In this document: piece after piece, positions 1 through 12,765 of the stretch
How positions within the stretch are numbered: the first letter of the stretch is position 1
Layout: each line of letters opens with the position of its first letter
Assembly (NCBI RefSeq): GCF_030463535.1
Contig: NC_132880.1
Coordinates: 40,243,842 to 40,307,841, forward strand
DNA length: 64,000 bases
Source: Salminus brasiliensis
Lineage: Eukaryota > Chordata > Actinopteri > Characiformes > Bryconidae
Direction of reading: 5' to 3'
Notes under the pieces: model-generated
The model's input: the letters and a program-made list of their open reading frames with translations, nothing else
Told to the model about the DNA's origin: nothing
Database searches by the model: none
Translations under genes and position numbers: made by a program

Positions 1-1189
1 AAAGTACAAAAGTACAAAACAGTACATATTATTTTATATTTATATGAACTTCAGAATTTCAGCGTTAGCTGGCATGGGATCCGAGAGTCATCTGAAAATG
101 AGCTTTAAAAGAAGAGATACCTAAATAACCTTTTTGTACTATGGTATTAATATAGCCATTGTCACAAACTTGTATTAAGGCTAAGGGACAATTGGTTGAC
201 CAGCTTTGAACCAATGGCTTATATTGGGTAATTTTTTATAGGTTTATATGTGATATTAAATCTTATCTGACTTTATCAGATAGAAAAATATTGCTACTAT
301 GGAAATATATATTCACTGCCATGTAAATATAATTAACATACAGTACATCAAGAACAACATAGATCCCAGTACTGACCCTTGAGGAATCCCATATTTTATT
401 TATGTTTTTCAGAGCCCTTTTGAAATACATGGTAGATATGGGCCAGTAACTAGAAAAAGAATGTTGAGTCATCTAAATTTGTGCAACGGGATGACTTTGA
501 CCTATTTCAGGGAATATGCCAGTGAGTAATAACTGGGTGGTAAGATGGAGTACAAAATCTAGATAATATCAGAAGACATTTCTTTAGTAATACAGCAGTG
601 TTCTTGAGTTTGCTTTTGACATCATGTTCAGGGTTAGGCACATTTTACTGTATGTATTCCCAATATGTTTCATTCAGCAAATGAATTTGCCAAATCAAAT
701 TCCATAAGATTTCCTCTTAGAAAATTAACAAAGCAAGCCATTTGAACGGTGCTGTCTTGAAGGCATGTCAACAAAAACAGTCTGTTTTAATAAGCGGGAT
801 AAAGAGAGCTTGGAGATTGTTTCTGGTAACATTCAGCCATTCACATGTTCACATTCACATCTCTCAGGAGAAAAAAATTAACTAAAGGAAATGGCCATTA
901 GTTCTGATAAAATCTTCAGAGGGTTCTTCGTGCCACTCTTGCTCACTAGGCTTGCTCAGTAGAACTGAACTGAATAGTCATGTTATCATTATACTGCAGA
1001 ACGATACCAAGAAACATCTACACATCTTTATTGGCATTTCTGACATGTGATAATGCCATAAACCTTTTTGTAAAGACAGCTTGCACACCCTTCAGGTTGG
1101 TAAAATCTGCAGGTTTTAGTTGACATATTAGTTTATCTCACTGGAGTGATCCGAATGATCTAGAATAAATATCCTGTTTGTTTCTTTCA
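1..1189. other. AT-rich sequence, no gene seen
   Basis: No splice-flanked coding segment, RNA gene or clear repeat family recognised. Confidence 0.5.
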
Positions 1190-1352
1190 TTATAATCTAA
1201 CTATGCCAATTTCACTTTCCCAGAAGAGGAACACACCCCTCCTTTCATGCTTTGTGTAAAGTTGTTGAGGAAACAGCATCCAAGCCCAAATATCAGGACT
1301 TTGTTGTGTCTTCCTCTTGGCACTCCGCTCTCTATTGTTTTCGCTGCGTTTT

Positions 1353-1535
1353 CTATTTTCCATTACACCCACAGATAGCGTATCTGAGGAATCCTGAGAA
1401 TCTTGGTTGAATAGGCAGGAACATGTCCTGGAGGTCGACGTCGAGCTGGCGATGGGAAAGAGGAGAGCTGGCAGGGTCTTGGTAGCCAAGGCTGGGGCAT
1501 GATGAAGAAGGGTAGGGGAGGTACTTCTGTGACAC
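1353..1535 (-). other. Possible unassigned exon on - strand
   Basis: Between catcatgccccag and a potential donor near ctatctgtgg/gtgtaa, one frame reads a Ser/Thr-rich stretch with CSCLFNQDSQDSSDTLSVG. I do not recognise it. It is the only non-repeat open stretch in the first 17 kb that looks faintly coding, and the evidence is weak. Confidence 0.12.
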
Positions 1536-1889
1536 TAGTTTACTCTAACATCTTGGATATCTGAAGTGGTTTTCAAGACCTCTGCTGTTTTTTTTTAAGC
1601 TTAGTTAACGTTTAGAATTATGTAGAGAATTTCTCCCCCATTTTGCAGACACTCCAGACACTGAGGATGTCTGACATTTTTGGCAACTTAAATGGTTTCA
1701 GAAAACAAGTACAGCACTTATAAACTATATTGGTTATCGCATACCTTGGCACTGATGAAGAATGTTACAGACAACACAGTTCTGCCTCTGAGGCCCGAGT
1801 TAACGCCTTCAGCTAAATTCAGTATTCATACATTTTTAATGCTGAGGTAACCAAGCAACACTTTCTGCCTTTTAATTTACTCTTCTTCT

Positions 1890-2620
1890 TCCCTTGTATA
1901 GTGTGTGTATATGATATGTATAGTGTCTGTGTAGTGTGTGTACAGTATATGTATGGTGTGTGTATAGTGTATGCATAGTGTATAGTGTGTGTGCAGTGTA
2001 TGCAAAGTGTGTATAATGTGTGTATAGTGATTGTATAGTATATGTATAGGGTGTATACTGTATGTATAGTATATGTATGATGTATAGTGTGTGTATAGTC
2101 TATGTACAGTGTGTGTATAGTGTATGTACAGTGTGTGTATAGTGTATGTATAGTGTGTATAGTGTGTGTATAGTATATGTATAATGTGTAAAGTGCATGT
2201 AAAGTGTGTATAATGTGTGTATAGTACATGTATAGTGTGTATAGTGTATGTATAGTGTGTATAGTGTGTGTGTATAGTATATGTTTCATGTGTATAGTGT
2301 ATCTAAAGGTGTATACTGTATGTATAGTGTATAGTGCGTGTATAGTGTATGTGTACTGTATATAGTGTGTGTATAGTGTGTATAGTGTATGTATAGTGTG
2401 TATAGTGTGTATAGTGTATGTATAGTCTGTATAGTGTGTATAGGGAGTATATTGCATGTATAGTTTGTAAAGTGTGTGTAGTATATGTATATTGTGAATA
2501 TTCTGTGTATAGTGTGTATAGTATATGTATAGTGTGTGTATATTGTGTGTATAGTGTGTGTATAGTGAATGTATAGTATATGTATAGTGTATGTATAGTG
2601 TGTAGATATGTTTGTGTGTT
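1890..2620. repeat. Minisatellite, TATAGTGTGTA-type
   Basis: About 730 bp of variants of tatagtgtgtgtatagtgta with frequent one-base changes. One - strand frame stays open through much of it and would read Thr-Tyr-Thr-Ile-His repeats; this is a by-product of the period. Confidence 0.92.
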
Positions 2621-2639
2621 TACTACAGTGTGGGACTAG

Positions 2640-3605
2640 ACAGGTTTTTCACACACTTTTACACATTAATGTGACAATAAACATGAATTCATTTTATTTG
2701 ATTTTTGATTATTATTTGTCAAATATTGTATTGTGATACTGAGTGACTCTCCCATTATTATTAATGACTTATAATGTGTTCAAATTCACATGATGAAAAT
2801 TCAACAAAATGTCACACAATGGTGGTAAATGTCAACTCTGTATCTGTCGTCTCGATCAGTGGTTTATACAATAACAATGACAGAGTTGAGTGAATAATTC
2901 AAACTTTCGATATTTAAAATGCTTGAAATTCTGTAATTCTATGTAATTCTACAGTGGGTTATATACTGTTAAAGTTGAATCCATTTCATTCTTTCTTTTC
3001 AGATTCTCAGGTTCCTCCTGTACATTCCTGCTCATCCTGTAAAGGTGCAAAGGACGAGCAGAACCATAAAGCCTTGAAAGCACCTGTGCTGTTGATTATG
3101 GAAAATAAACTCTGGCCCATTGATCCGGGGTTTATCTCACTTGCTTAAATGCATTACTGTTGTGCCTCAAGAGGAAGCGTCTGCCATGTTCTTTCTGTCT
3201 CTTCCATCACCATAGTGACCGTGTACTAGCCCAAGACGAAACATGACGCTGAGCAGTTTTTTCCGTAGGAGTCCCAGGCTGACCCAGGCCTGCTGCTCTG
3301 AGGCCTGGACTCAGAACAATAGCTTTCCACAGAGCCTTCCACCAGCCAGCCAGCCCACCAGCAGGCCCAACACAGGGGGGCAAGCATCATTTCCTGTCAA
3401 ACAACAAAATCAGAATGTTCTCTGCTGCACTGTGCTCCAAACACCCACCAGGGACCAGGCCAGAGAACACTTCTTTTTATACAACAGTTTGTTCTGACCG
3501 CATTATCTGATTGGATGGAAAGCGCTCTGCAGGTATTATTGTATCTGAGAACAATGTATTTTTATTTTCCCAACATCATTCTGCTGCTTGCTAAATAACA
3601 TCTGA
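2640..3605. other. Unassigned sequence
   Basis: Short ORFs only (for example 3243-3497) without domain or splice support; nothing else recognised. Confidence 0.5.
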
Positions 3606-3609
3606 TAAG

Positions 3610-3870
3610 AAGATCTGCTTCAAATGGAAGATCGGCCGCAATTGAATCTGCTTCAAAGTGAAGACGTGTTTTAGTCATTCCAGCATCTTAAAAAAGACCC
3701 TGACCTTGTAGTGTCTGCAGTTCTCTTCTTCAGAGTGGATCCTCATTATCTGATCTAACCTCTTTCTTCGTTTGCCTGCACAGAATCCATGTCCACATTC
3801 ATTTGCATTTAGTGGCACAGTTTCCAGTGCATATGATTAGATTTGCTCTCATGCTGAGCAGAAGAGGCGA
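3610..3870 (+). repeat. Interspersed repeat, copy 1
   Basis: tgcagttctcttcttcagag, ggatcctcattatctgatct and the later atgctgagcagaagaggcga recur at 8085-8245. Confidence 0.55.
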
Positions 3871-3929
3871 AGCTACAGAACCTGCTGTTGTTTTGGGGTT
3901 TTTTTTCAGATTGAGTTTATGCTGCTTTT

Positions 3930-4300
3930 GTTGGAGTAGGTCTTGGAGCATTGCTGTGAGGATTTGATTGCATTTAGTGACAAAAGCATTAGTGAGGTCA
4001 GGATGTTGAATAATTACCATTATCATCTTTGCAACTCATCCCAAAAGTATTGGACGGAGCACCAACCATCATTCCAGAGAACACAGTTAGTTCCACTGCT
4101 TCATAGCTCAATACTAGGGGCATTTATGCACCCCTGGCCTGTGCCTGGCATTAGGCTTGGTGCCAGTAGGTTCATGTCTAGTCCTATTCTATTGGCAATA
4201 CTTCTCTACAGGGACTAGACACACTGTGAGTGTGCAGATTTGTGTCAGCACTAGGTTGCAACTTAAAGTAGCTGAATGCATTCACTGGAAGGGATTAAGC
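3930..4300 (+). mobile_element. MITE family A, copy 1 (5' truncated)
   Basis: Shares with the other copies the internal blocks gcattgctgtgaggatttga, caaccatcattccagagaac and acttctctacagggactaga, and the distal aaagtagctgaatgcattca. The left terminal repeat is missing. Confidence 0.75.
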
Positions 4301-5044
4301 TGTGATGAGATGTCTTAAAGCTTACTGAAATGAACGAAGCTTTTGAAAACATCACAGAGGGCAATAGTAAGTAGTTACAGAGTGAGGGGAATTATCTACA
4401 CTATGAATTTGTAAAAATGCAAAATACAGACAATATAGCTAGCTGTTAGGTATTCTTCTTATCATTAGTTTGTATTTATTAGTATTTATTTATCTTATGG
4501 TGACCACACTGGGGACATTTGAGATAGCCTTAGCTGATATTGCTAAATCATTTTCTTCCAGCTTGTTACAGTGTAAAAATAATAATTTAATAAAGTTTTT
4601 ACTTTGGCCACCTTTCAAATTATGTTTTTATGTTTGTATGCAGCATATTAAAACATACATAAATAAATCATTTTAAAAATCATAAAATCATAAAATCAAA
4701 CAGATATTTTTAGTGTAGGCGTTTGACCAATGATTGATGTAGATGTAAGTATATGTAGACCAATAGTAGCGGTGCGAAGGCGGGACTTAAGCTGAGACGT
4801 TTAAAGCTGTAAAATCCACTGCAGAAGGACAGGTAAAATCAAGATGAAATCACAGACATTTTACAGAACTTAGACGCTTATTTACATCCCTGAAACAGGA
4901 CAGCTAGCTAGCTTGTTAGCTAGATTTCAGTTTTACGTGATGAGCCAAAGTTCTGCAGTTAATGAGAATAGATGAAAATAATAGACAGCTGTATTTCTGC
5001 TTTAGTATTTCTCCAATATTTTCAAGCTTCAGTACCCTTCTTAA

Positions 5045-5240
5045 AAAAAAAACGCCTGACCAGCTCAAAAAGTGAGTAAGCTGGTTGAGTAGCTTAGATC
5101 TTGCCCAGTATAGGATTTTAGGTTGTATGGGCGAGCTGGTCTATTAGCAAGAACAACCTGGCCAAGCTTTCTGACTGTCCTGACCATCAAAGATTAGCTC
5201 AGACCAGCTTCCAGAACTGGAGCTGGATTTTCAGCAGGGT
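5045..5240. repeat. Palindromic interspersed repeat (gaccagct-rich)
   Basis: Contains gaccagctc, gctggtc, gaccagctt and ends ggattttcagcagggta. The repeated AGCTGG/CCAGCT words in both orientations are typical of a short fish DNA-transposon derivative. Confidence 0.5.
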
Positions 5241-5804
5241 AGTATCTAGGTATAGTAAGTCACTGACAGTGAAAATGTCACAGTGTGGATTATAACATTA
5301 CCTTGTATCTCTCAGCTCCACACCTGGCAGATGAACACGCTGTCTCAATTTCTTTACCAGAGCCTGCAGCTCAGCCGAAAGCCAGGAAGAGTCAGGTGAG
5401 AAGATTTTGAGAGCTCAAACCAAATTCTTAAAATTCTTAAAAATCTTATTGTATATAAACGTGTTTCTAAACAGCTGAAGGAGACTGACAGGGCTGAAGG
5501 TGCAGGTCTGATTAGGTCCCAGCCTACAGTCTGAATTTGAATGACCTTGTAGAAGCTATCTAAGAAAGGACGGAGCATTGCTTGACTTCAGTTCCATAGG
5601 TTGATCTGTTTCTGTTAGACGTTGATAAAGAGCCCATCAGTCTCATTAGTTCTGAGTCTAAATACAAACTATAAGCTTTGTCTCACCATCCATACATGTC
5701 TAGTGGTGCCCTGATCTAACCTGTACACTTTATTCTTCTTTCTTTAAGACTGACTACACCGTTGGCCAGTATTGACTGCAGGGTTGTATGTAGATATATC
5801 TGAA

Positions 5805-6020
5805 AATGTTGTAGACTGCAGGCCTTGCTGCTCTCCCTCCTTGCTCGTAGTTAATGAGGACATAAAGCTCAGCATGGTGCATGTGATGCTTATCAGGCTT
5901 CTTTTGTCTAGATATCACTGCATGTCATCACTGTTTTGTCCTTAGTCAGCTCTGAGTGTGTCGATTTTCAGAGTTATTTACAGACATGAGACGTGACCTA
6001 GTAGAAGACTGGAGAAAAAG
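5805..6020 (+). repeat. Interspersed repeat, copy 1
   Basis: ttaatgaggacataaagctc, agcatggtgcatgtgatgct and acagacatgagacgtgacct recur at 9275-9450. Confidence 0.6.
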
Positions 6021-6174
6021 AAGAAGAAGATTATGCTGATAAACCATTTCCTGTTTCCCTGTGTGTGTCAGCATGAGTCCATGATTATACTGTTTGCTAT
6101 ATTAATAATTCATTATTTGTATGAAAACAATACAGTTCAAGTGTTTGGAATAATTTGAAAGCCTAGATCATGAA

Positions 6175-6425
6175 CCACACTTTTTAAAAATAAAGGAGCT
6201 ACAAAGGGTTTTTAGAGCAATGCCATAAAGAACCATTTTTTGTAAATGTGAAGCAGGTAAATAACGTTTTAAATCAGTTGAATGTTATTAAAACCTTTTA
6301 AATGTTCTTTCATCTCAGAGATGTATTTTACAAAAGTGGTTCTTTATGAAATCAATATTTGTTCTTCTATGGAATTGCTCAAGGAACCTTTAGCACCTTA
6401 ATTTTTAAAAATGTGGTTCAGATAT
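6175..6425. mobile_element. Foldback MITE family B, copy 1
   Basis: Two arms, aaaataaaggagctacaaag...gccataaagaaccattttt and ggttctttatg...ggaacctttagcaccttaat, are inverted copies, so the ~250-bp unit can fold back on itself. Confidence 0.6.
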
Positions 6426-6959
6426 TGTGGTTCAGATATCTGTGCAAGGGCTGAATGATTCTTCTTCAAGAGTCTTTGATGCAATTATAAACCAATTATC
6501 CAGGGTTTTGTTTTTTTCACAGTGTGAATTTATTATATACTGTTAAGACATATTATAATTCACTTCCAAAATCTTTTATTAATAAAATGGAAGATTCTGC
6601 AGTGAGGCTGCTGATGGAAACACATAGTAATACTGCTCTACCCCCCTAGTAGCCTCGATACAGTGGGCCAGTTAAGTGCTCGCTGAGAATGCCAGGTTTA
6701 GCGTGTGGGCATTGCATTTCACATGTAGGAGTTTACCCAGTTCAGCAGCAGCAGCAGCCATGTTGGATCATTATCAGTGACTAAAGCTGAATCTGGCTCT
6801 CATTCAATGCTCTTGTCAACCAGAGCCAAGCTGTTTCTATATGCTAGCTCATAATGCAGAGGGTGCCAGTCAGATTCTTTGCTCGAGTTCCACCTTTTGT
6901 ATTCCGTCAACATTACTTTATCGATTAACATTTAGAAAATTATTCCTTTCTAATTTTTC

Positions 6960-7315
6960 ATTTGTTTTCTGCCCAATTTGGAAAACCAATTACCCAATCT
7001 TCGTTCATTTGAACTCCCCCTACCACTAGCAATGCCCCCAGCACTAGGAGGGTGAAGACTAGCACATATCTCATCCAACATGTGAAGCCAGCCACAGCCG
7101 GACAACCAGCACGCTTAGAGGAAAGTGCAGCTCCGATACAACAGCTTACAGGCACCCGTGCTGACCAACATCACACTAGAAGTATTGTGAAGTATAGTGC
7201 TATCAACCCACCCCTGAGAAAGCAAGGGCTGGGTCATGCTGCTGATGACCCGGGAGTCAAACCAGCGATGCTCGGATCATAATGGCAGCGCTTTAGTCCA
7301 ACGGACCCCTCGAAA
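6960..7315 (-). repeat. tRNA-derived SINE
   Basis: On the - strand the head reads ggtccgttggactaaagcgc (A-box-like) and ctggtttgactcccgggtca (B-box-like GGTTTGACTCC). It then runs ~280 bp to a tail ending ccaaattgggcagaaaaca. Confidence 0.65.
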
Positions 7316-7769
7316 AGTCCCCCTAGAAAATTGTTTAGTGAAATCGAAGAATTGAGTTTTTCCCTCCACCCCTAGTCAGTATTGAATACATGCTAATATG
7401 TAGAGACGTCTGAATAGCAGTGAGGGAGTTAATGTTGTGGACTGCTGGCCGTGCTGCTGTCCCCTGCTGTTCTGCCTCTGGGGCTCCTAAAAGCGTCTGT
7501 TTTTGTTGCTGAAGATGTAGCTGGAGATATTCCTCATGCTGTCTCTCATTACCACAACAGCACTCCAAAAAAATAAACCGTCCTTTAGACACAACTGAAA
7601 TGAGATTCTGGCAAGGATCTGGAATAGTTCAGCCCTAAAATCAAATACCACACCGTTCTACTGGGCTGTTGATGCTGAGATCAACAGTGTTGTGTCCTGT
7701 CTAAACAATCTGATCCTCTTTGTATAAATCAATTATCAGTGTGTTTGTTTTCCTACAGAGTAACAGCCT

Positions 7770-7867
7770 TTGCAAGATGGTTACATTCTGATGGTTTGTT
7801 TTTTATGTCATTCATAATCCAGGCGAATCTGCTGACTTTTAAGGTGGTTGAATACTTTTGGAAGGCA

Positions 7868-7875
<8 letters not shown>
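7770..7875 (-). mobile_element. Terminal fragment of a Tc1-like element
   Basis: The end ggttgaatacttttggaagg reads, on the - strand, ccttccaaaagtattcaacc, the typical end of one Tc1 subfamily; it continues inward for about 100 bp. Nothing of the transposase remains next to it. It abuts a TG/TA microsatellite. Confidence 0.55.

Positions 7876-7900
<25 letters not shown>
7871..7900. repeat. TG/TA microsatellite
   Basis: tgtgtgta followed by about 12 TA units, abutting a Tc1 end. Confidence 0.9.
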
Positions 7901-8084
7901 GTGCATGCGTGAGTGTTTAAAGTGATGGAGCTTGTTCTGATTGCAGTGAGTGCTGACAGATATTGAGTGCTTGGCCCCAATCCCTCAGGAGTAGTGTCCA
8001 TTGGCTGCACGGCGGGGGGCACCGAGGACCACCTGAGACCCACTCTCAAACACAATACAAAGAAAGGGCCTCTTTTGCTTTGTA

Positions 8085-8245
8085 TCTGCTTCAGCTTTAA
8101 GTGGAAGACTTAGTCAGACACCCTCCTCCATCTCCACCAACTGTGTTTGCAGTTCTCTTCCTCAGAGTGGCTCCTCATCTTCTGATCTGATCTGAACTTC
8201 TTAAATTTGCTTAAATGCTGAGTAGTGAAGATGAAACTGCTGAGC
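8085..8245 (+). repeat. Interspersed repeat, copy 2
   Basis: tgcagttctcttcctcagag and tcctcatcttctgatctgat match the copy at 3.6 kb in the same order. Confidence 0.55.
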
Positions 8246-8717
8246 CTGATGAAATGGGCCTGCATGGGCGAGCGAGTCCAAAAAAAGAGATCTTATTGAT
8301 ATAAAAAGTGACATAAACCACTGCAACAAGCCCCTGCAAGACTGTTTTACTGCTCTCACTACAATACTACCTGGTGGCTCTTTGATGGGTTTGTACATTA
8401 GTGGCTTAAAGGGGGTTGAGATGGAACACGCAGATGGAAAATAGCAGAAGAGATGGGATTTCAATGGACTGTAACTGCTGTATACACTGCCGCTCACTGT
8501 AAATGAACATCAGCGCTATCATTGCTATTGACTCAATTGCAAAACACTGCAGCTGAGTATGTGTCTCACACACTTCGGCTGAACGAGCGATAAAGAAGGG
8601 CACTATGACAAGAATAGGCTTGCAGCAAGTGTTTATGGGAACAATACAGGCTCGATTAGGGCACAAACCGCAGACCCAAACACAACCAGCAGGTTGAATT
8701 GAAAAGCTTTTGCATTC

Positions 8718-9200
8718 AGGAACATCTTAACAGGCCAAGTTACATAGTAGTTAGGATCTTCTTTGATCACCTTCACAATTCTTACATCCATTAAACTTTT
8801 TTGAAGAGTTTCTGCTTGATTTTCTTTTGTTTTTGCAGGATATCAGAATAGCCTCCCAGAGTGGCTGTTTCGATGTGAACTGCCTCCCATCCTCATAGAT
8901 CTTTTGCTTGAGGATCCTCCAAAGGTTCTCAACAGGGTTGAGGTCAGGGGAGGATGGTGGCCACACTGAGTTTCTCTCAGTCAGTGGCACAGAGGTATTC
9001 TTTACAGCATGAGATGATGCATTGTCATGCATGAAGATGACTTTGCTACAGAAGGAACAGTTCTTCCTTTTGTACCATGGAAGAAAGTGGTCAGTCAGAA
9101 ACTCCAAATACTTTACCCATGATTCCGGCCCAAAACATGACTCTGCACAACACTTTGAGGTTTGCGGGACTCCAGAGGCACCGGCAATAAATAACAACAG
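8718..9200 (-). pseudogene. Tc1-like transposase, C-terminal DDE fragment
   Basis: The - strand encodes an open stretch with FMHDNASSHAVKNTS, then PPSSPDLNPVENLWRILKQK and a Lys/Arg-rich end. HDNASxH and SPDLNPVENLW are the second Asp and third Asp/Glu motif blocks of Tc1/mariner transposases. The DNA-binding domain and first Asp are missing, so it is a truncated remnant, although about 148 codons lack a stop. Confidence 0.85.
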
Positions 9201-9274
9201 AATTCTTATATATAATCATTAATTATATGAATTCATTTATATATATTTATGAGAATGAGAATAGGCTGTGTGAT

Positions 9275-9450
9275 GTGATGAGTTAATGAGGATATAAAGC
9301 TCAGCGTAGTGCATGTGATGCTTCTCTGTCCTCTTTTGCCTAGATACAGCTGTACGTCATCACTGTTCTGCTCTTACTCAGCTCTGGGTGTGTAGATTTT
9401 ACATACAGTTATATATATATAGACATGAGATGTAGAAGAGAGGAGAGTTC
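9275..9450 (+). repeat. Interspersed repeat, copy 2
   Basis: ttaatgaggatataaagctc, agcgtagtgcatgtgatgct and gacatgagatgtagaaga match the copy at 5.8 kb. Confidence 0.6.
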
Positions 9451-9649
9451 AGCTGAGTGAGGAAGCAGTACTTTCAGTCTGTGTGATTTTTATTCAGGTC
9501 TCCAGGTTTTACATTAAGATTACAAATACGTTCCTACCAAATACATAGATTAGATTTTTGATAGATTATTTTTAGTTATTATTTTCATTAAAAAAAACTT
9601 TTTAGAACAGTTTGAAACATCAGTACTTTGCTTCTTTGGCCTTGTCCCC

Positions 9650-10010
9650 TTGTCACGGTATGGTGGAGCTTGTAGACGGAGGCGGACATACATACAGGAG
9701 TTTTATTAAAACAAATCAAACACTGAGACTAACTAAAGAAACAAGCAAAAACAACCAGTACTACGATTAACGAACAAAACAAACAGAAACCAAACAGACA
9801 GGCCAAGCCAACAAACCGCAAACTGACATGAAAACACGAACATGCACAAGACCAGACAAAGGAAGGCTAAAACAAAGGGGTACTTAAAACAAGGACAAAC
9901 GAGGCACGCTTGGAGCTAACAAGGGGGCGTGGCTAAGACAGAGACACAGATGGGAACACTAAGGAACAGGCGGGGCTAGGAATGACAAAAACAAACAGAG
10001 CCCTGTGCTT
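9650..10010. repeat. Interspersed repeat, class unknown
   Basis: caggagttttattaaaacaa followed by a long AAC/AAAC-rich tract and gggggcgtggctaagacaga. It resembles the start of 10430-10960 (gagggtttattcaacaaaac...), suggesting one family of uncertain class. Confidence 0.4.
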
Positions 10011-10069
10011 GTGAGAGATCTAATAAATATAAAATTATTAAGTGATCAGTTCATTAAATCAGTTCTGTC

Positions 10070-10270
10070 ACGGATGCCTAACCCCTTTGGTGACCGTTAA
10101 TGACCACTATCTAGAACCAGATCTATCTAGTTTTTATTCTTGTTTTGCAGAGGAAATTGACCCTGTTCTGGTCAGGAAATAGAAGGTCACCCCCTCCTGA
10201 CTCATTTTCGGCCTGGATCGCTGCACACACACTTGTGAAATATGTACAGTGAGGCTGCCTGAACTCAATC
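10070..10270 (+). repeat. Interspersed repeat, copy 1
   Basis: aaccagatctatctagtttt, gaggaaattgaccctgttct, ccccctcctgactcattttc and acacttgtgaaatatgtaca recur at 12510-12700. Confidence 0.65.
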
Positions 10271-10429
10271 ACATCTGGAAACATGTACAGCAGGGGTCGG
10301 GAAACTAAGGCAGGTGTCCAACACTGTTTGCGGATTTCCTTGCTCTAATACCTCCAAATCTGGCAATTGACAGGTGTGTTAAATCAGGTATTCTTGAGCA
10401 GGAAAATCACAAAAAAACGTGCAGGATGT

Positions 10430-10960
10430 CATGGCGTGTTAGGCCAGACCAAGATGGGATGAACACTCGCAGAGATGGAGATCTAAGCAAGAGGGTTTAT
10501 TCAACAAAACGAACATAAACACCAAGAGCACAAAGAACATGAGCAGCAATGAGAGGGCAAAACCGTGAACACAACCAGAACATGACAACACATATAACAT
10601 AACAAACCTGGGACTGGGAGGAGTTGGGAGCTGAGTGGGCACTAGAGCAGCGCTCAATACATAGACAAGGAGAGCTGGGGAACCAGCAGCTAGACCAAAT
10701 AGCAAGGCCAACCTAACCTGAAATGGCAGCACGCTGCTGCGAGCATGGGTCACCTTGCTGGGACGTGTGTGACCTGAGTATCCAGACCTGAAGCGAGCGA
10801 GCCTCGCTGGACATGTGAGTAGCTGGGAAGATCTACTCCCGAACGAGGGAGAATCGCCTGAGCTGACATAGACACACCTAAGAGCTAAGAGGCAACACGG
10901 GGCGTCCCAAAGGCTCCAATCAGTTAAATTCTCGGCACCGAATGGTGGTGTCGAGGCTCC
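10430..10960. repeat. Interspersed repeat, class unknown, second member
   Basis: tcatggcgtgttaggccaga, gagggtttattcaacaaaac, AAC-rich tract, and a GC-richer distal half ending gaggctccttaagtaccccc. No transposase or polymerase motif seen. Confidence 0.35.
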
Positions 10961-10964
10961 TTAA

Positions 10965-11850
10965 GTACCCCCAGTCCCAGGCGAAACATATGAACCAAAT
11001 GAACATGAATCGACTCATACATGAACACAAACGAGGCAGAAGTCCTTATTTGGGCCTGTGGGTGGTGGCTCGGAATCGCCCCGGGAGAGGGCCCGATACA
11101 GAGTATCTGTGCAGAGAGAATCTGTGCAGTCCCCCGCCCTGACCTTAGCCAATTTCCTATTACTTTTTAAACAAATTCTACTTCTTCTAAAATTTTATCT
11201 CACCTGTTTATATTTATATTAATCTGCATCAAATATTGGTCTGCATTGCATTTTAGCCAAAAACAAACAAATACTTTTATTTGGTTCCTAAAGGCTTCAG
11301 TTTAGATTTAAAATATAAAAAACAGCAGATAACCAGAAGTGCAAACCGTTTGGGTTGGCAGGAGAATAAAAGCACTGATACTTGCTGCTGTTTAATGATC
11401 TGAGATGTTCCTCATGGTTGAAATTGCAGGCACCTGTTTAAAAACAGCCTTGTGTTGTTTTCCAGAAGCACAGCAATGAAGGCCAGATTGGGAGTGCTGT
11501 TATCAGCGAAGGAATGAGCGCAGTGTTTTGTAAAGAAGCACATCTGGCCAAGGCAAGTTCTTGAATGCTATCAGAGCAAGGACTCTGGCTGTTGGGTTCA
11601 TGTGATCATTTCAGAAGCAGCGTTTATCTGAAACACTGCACCATGCTCTCGTCATTTCTGACTTACCAAGAGGCAGCGATCAATGTGAAGAGTTCATTCT
11701 GCTCATTCCCACACAAACAGAGTTGCTATGGAAGAGGAGAGTGACTCCATGCTGACACACTGCATCTGCTCTGCTCTGCTGAGGGAGAAAGAGAGGATTG
11801 TTCTAGAATGAAGCTGATGATGGTGTATTGTTTCTAATCACAGCTATATC
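10965..11850. other. Unassigned sequence, no gene seen
   Basis: No recognisable coding or repeat structure apart from the CT-rich end. Confidence 0.5.
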
Positions 11851-11851
11851 T

Positions 11852-11855
<4 letters not shown>

Positions 11856-11905
<50 letters not shown>
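11856..11905. repeat. (CT)n microsatellite
   Basis: About 50 bases of CT repeat, followed by looser CT-rich sequence to 11968 where MITE copy 2 starts. Confidence 0.95.
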
Positions 11906-11968
11906 GTTTCTGTCTATCAGTCTCTCTCTGTCAGCCTACCACTATTTCTATTTGTCTCTCTCTCTCTG

Positions 11969-12390
11969 TACTATTTCTATGTCCAAATGTTTGACACTCC
12001 TTCTAGAGAATGCGTTCAACTTTAAGAATGCATACAGATGTGCAAATCCAGACACACAGCTTGTGTCTAGTCCCTGTAAAGAAGGATTGCCAAAAGAATA
12101 GAACCAGGCGTAGGTTAAATGGGCATAAAGGCCCCCAGCACTGAGCTGTGGAGCACAGGGATTGTGGTCTCTGAAATGGTGGTGTGGTGCTCTATTTAAT
12201 ACTGTTAGGATGAGTTGGGAAGTTGGGGAAGAGGTGGGGTAGTGATCATCCAACATCCTGACATCACTAACGCTCATGTTGCTGAATGCAATCAAATCCA
12301 CACAGCACAAAAAAATCTTTCTTAATACCTTTTATTTCAGAAGAAACCATGAACAAGCAAGTGTCCCAATACTTTTGTCCAAATAGTGTA
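11969..12390 (-). mobile_element. MITE family A, copy 2
   Basis: Inverted-orientation copy: starts with ctatgtccaaatgtttgaca and ends gtcccaatacttttgtccaa-atagtgta. Both terminal repeats are recognisable. Confidence 0.8.
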
Positions 12391-12509
12391 TCTCTCTATT
12401 AAACCTCTATCTCTCTTTCTCGCCCCCTCCTTGTCAGGCTATATCTGCTTCTCTCTGTCTGCCCCTCTTTCTCTCTCTAACGAGTCCTCTAGCTGTCATG
12501 TGTGTCTCA

Positions 12510-12765
12510 TCCCTTTGGTTAATGACCGTTAATGACCGCTTATCATAACCAGATCTATCTAGTTCTCATTCTTCTCATTTTTAGAGGAAATTGACCCTGT
12601 ACTGGTCAGGAACTAGACTGTCACCCCCTCCTGACTCATTTCTAGCCTGGATCACTGCACACACACACTTGTGAAATATGTACAGTACAATAGTATTGTC
12701 TTATGCATGGCACATGTGAGGTTGCCTAATCTGAATCACATCTTTGTGATGAGCAGGGTCTGATA
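12510..12765 (+). repeat. Interspersed repeat, copy 2
   Basis: Same block order as 10070-10270, with gttaatgaccgttaatgacc at the start; no coding capacity. Confidence 0.65.

Noticed and set aside
7200..7315. A functional tRNA gene (A- and B-box-like sequences on the - strand).
   Set aside because: The boxes are degenerate, no cloverleaf closes, and the sequence continues into a SINE body.
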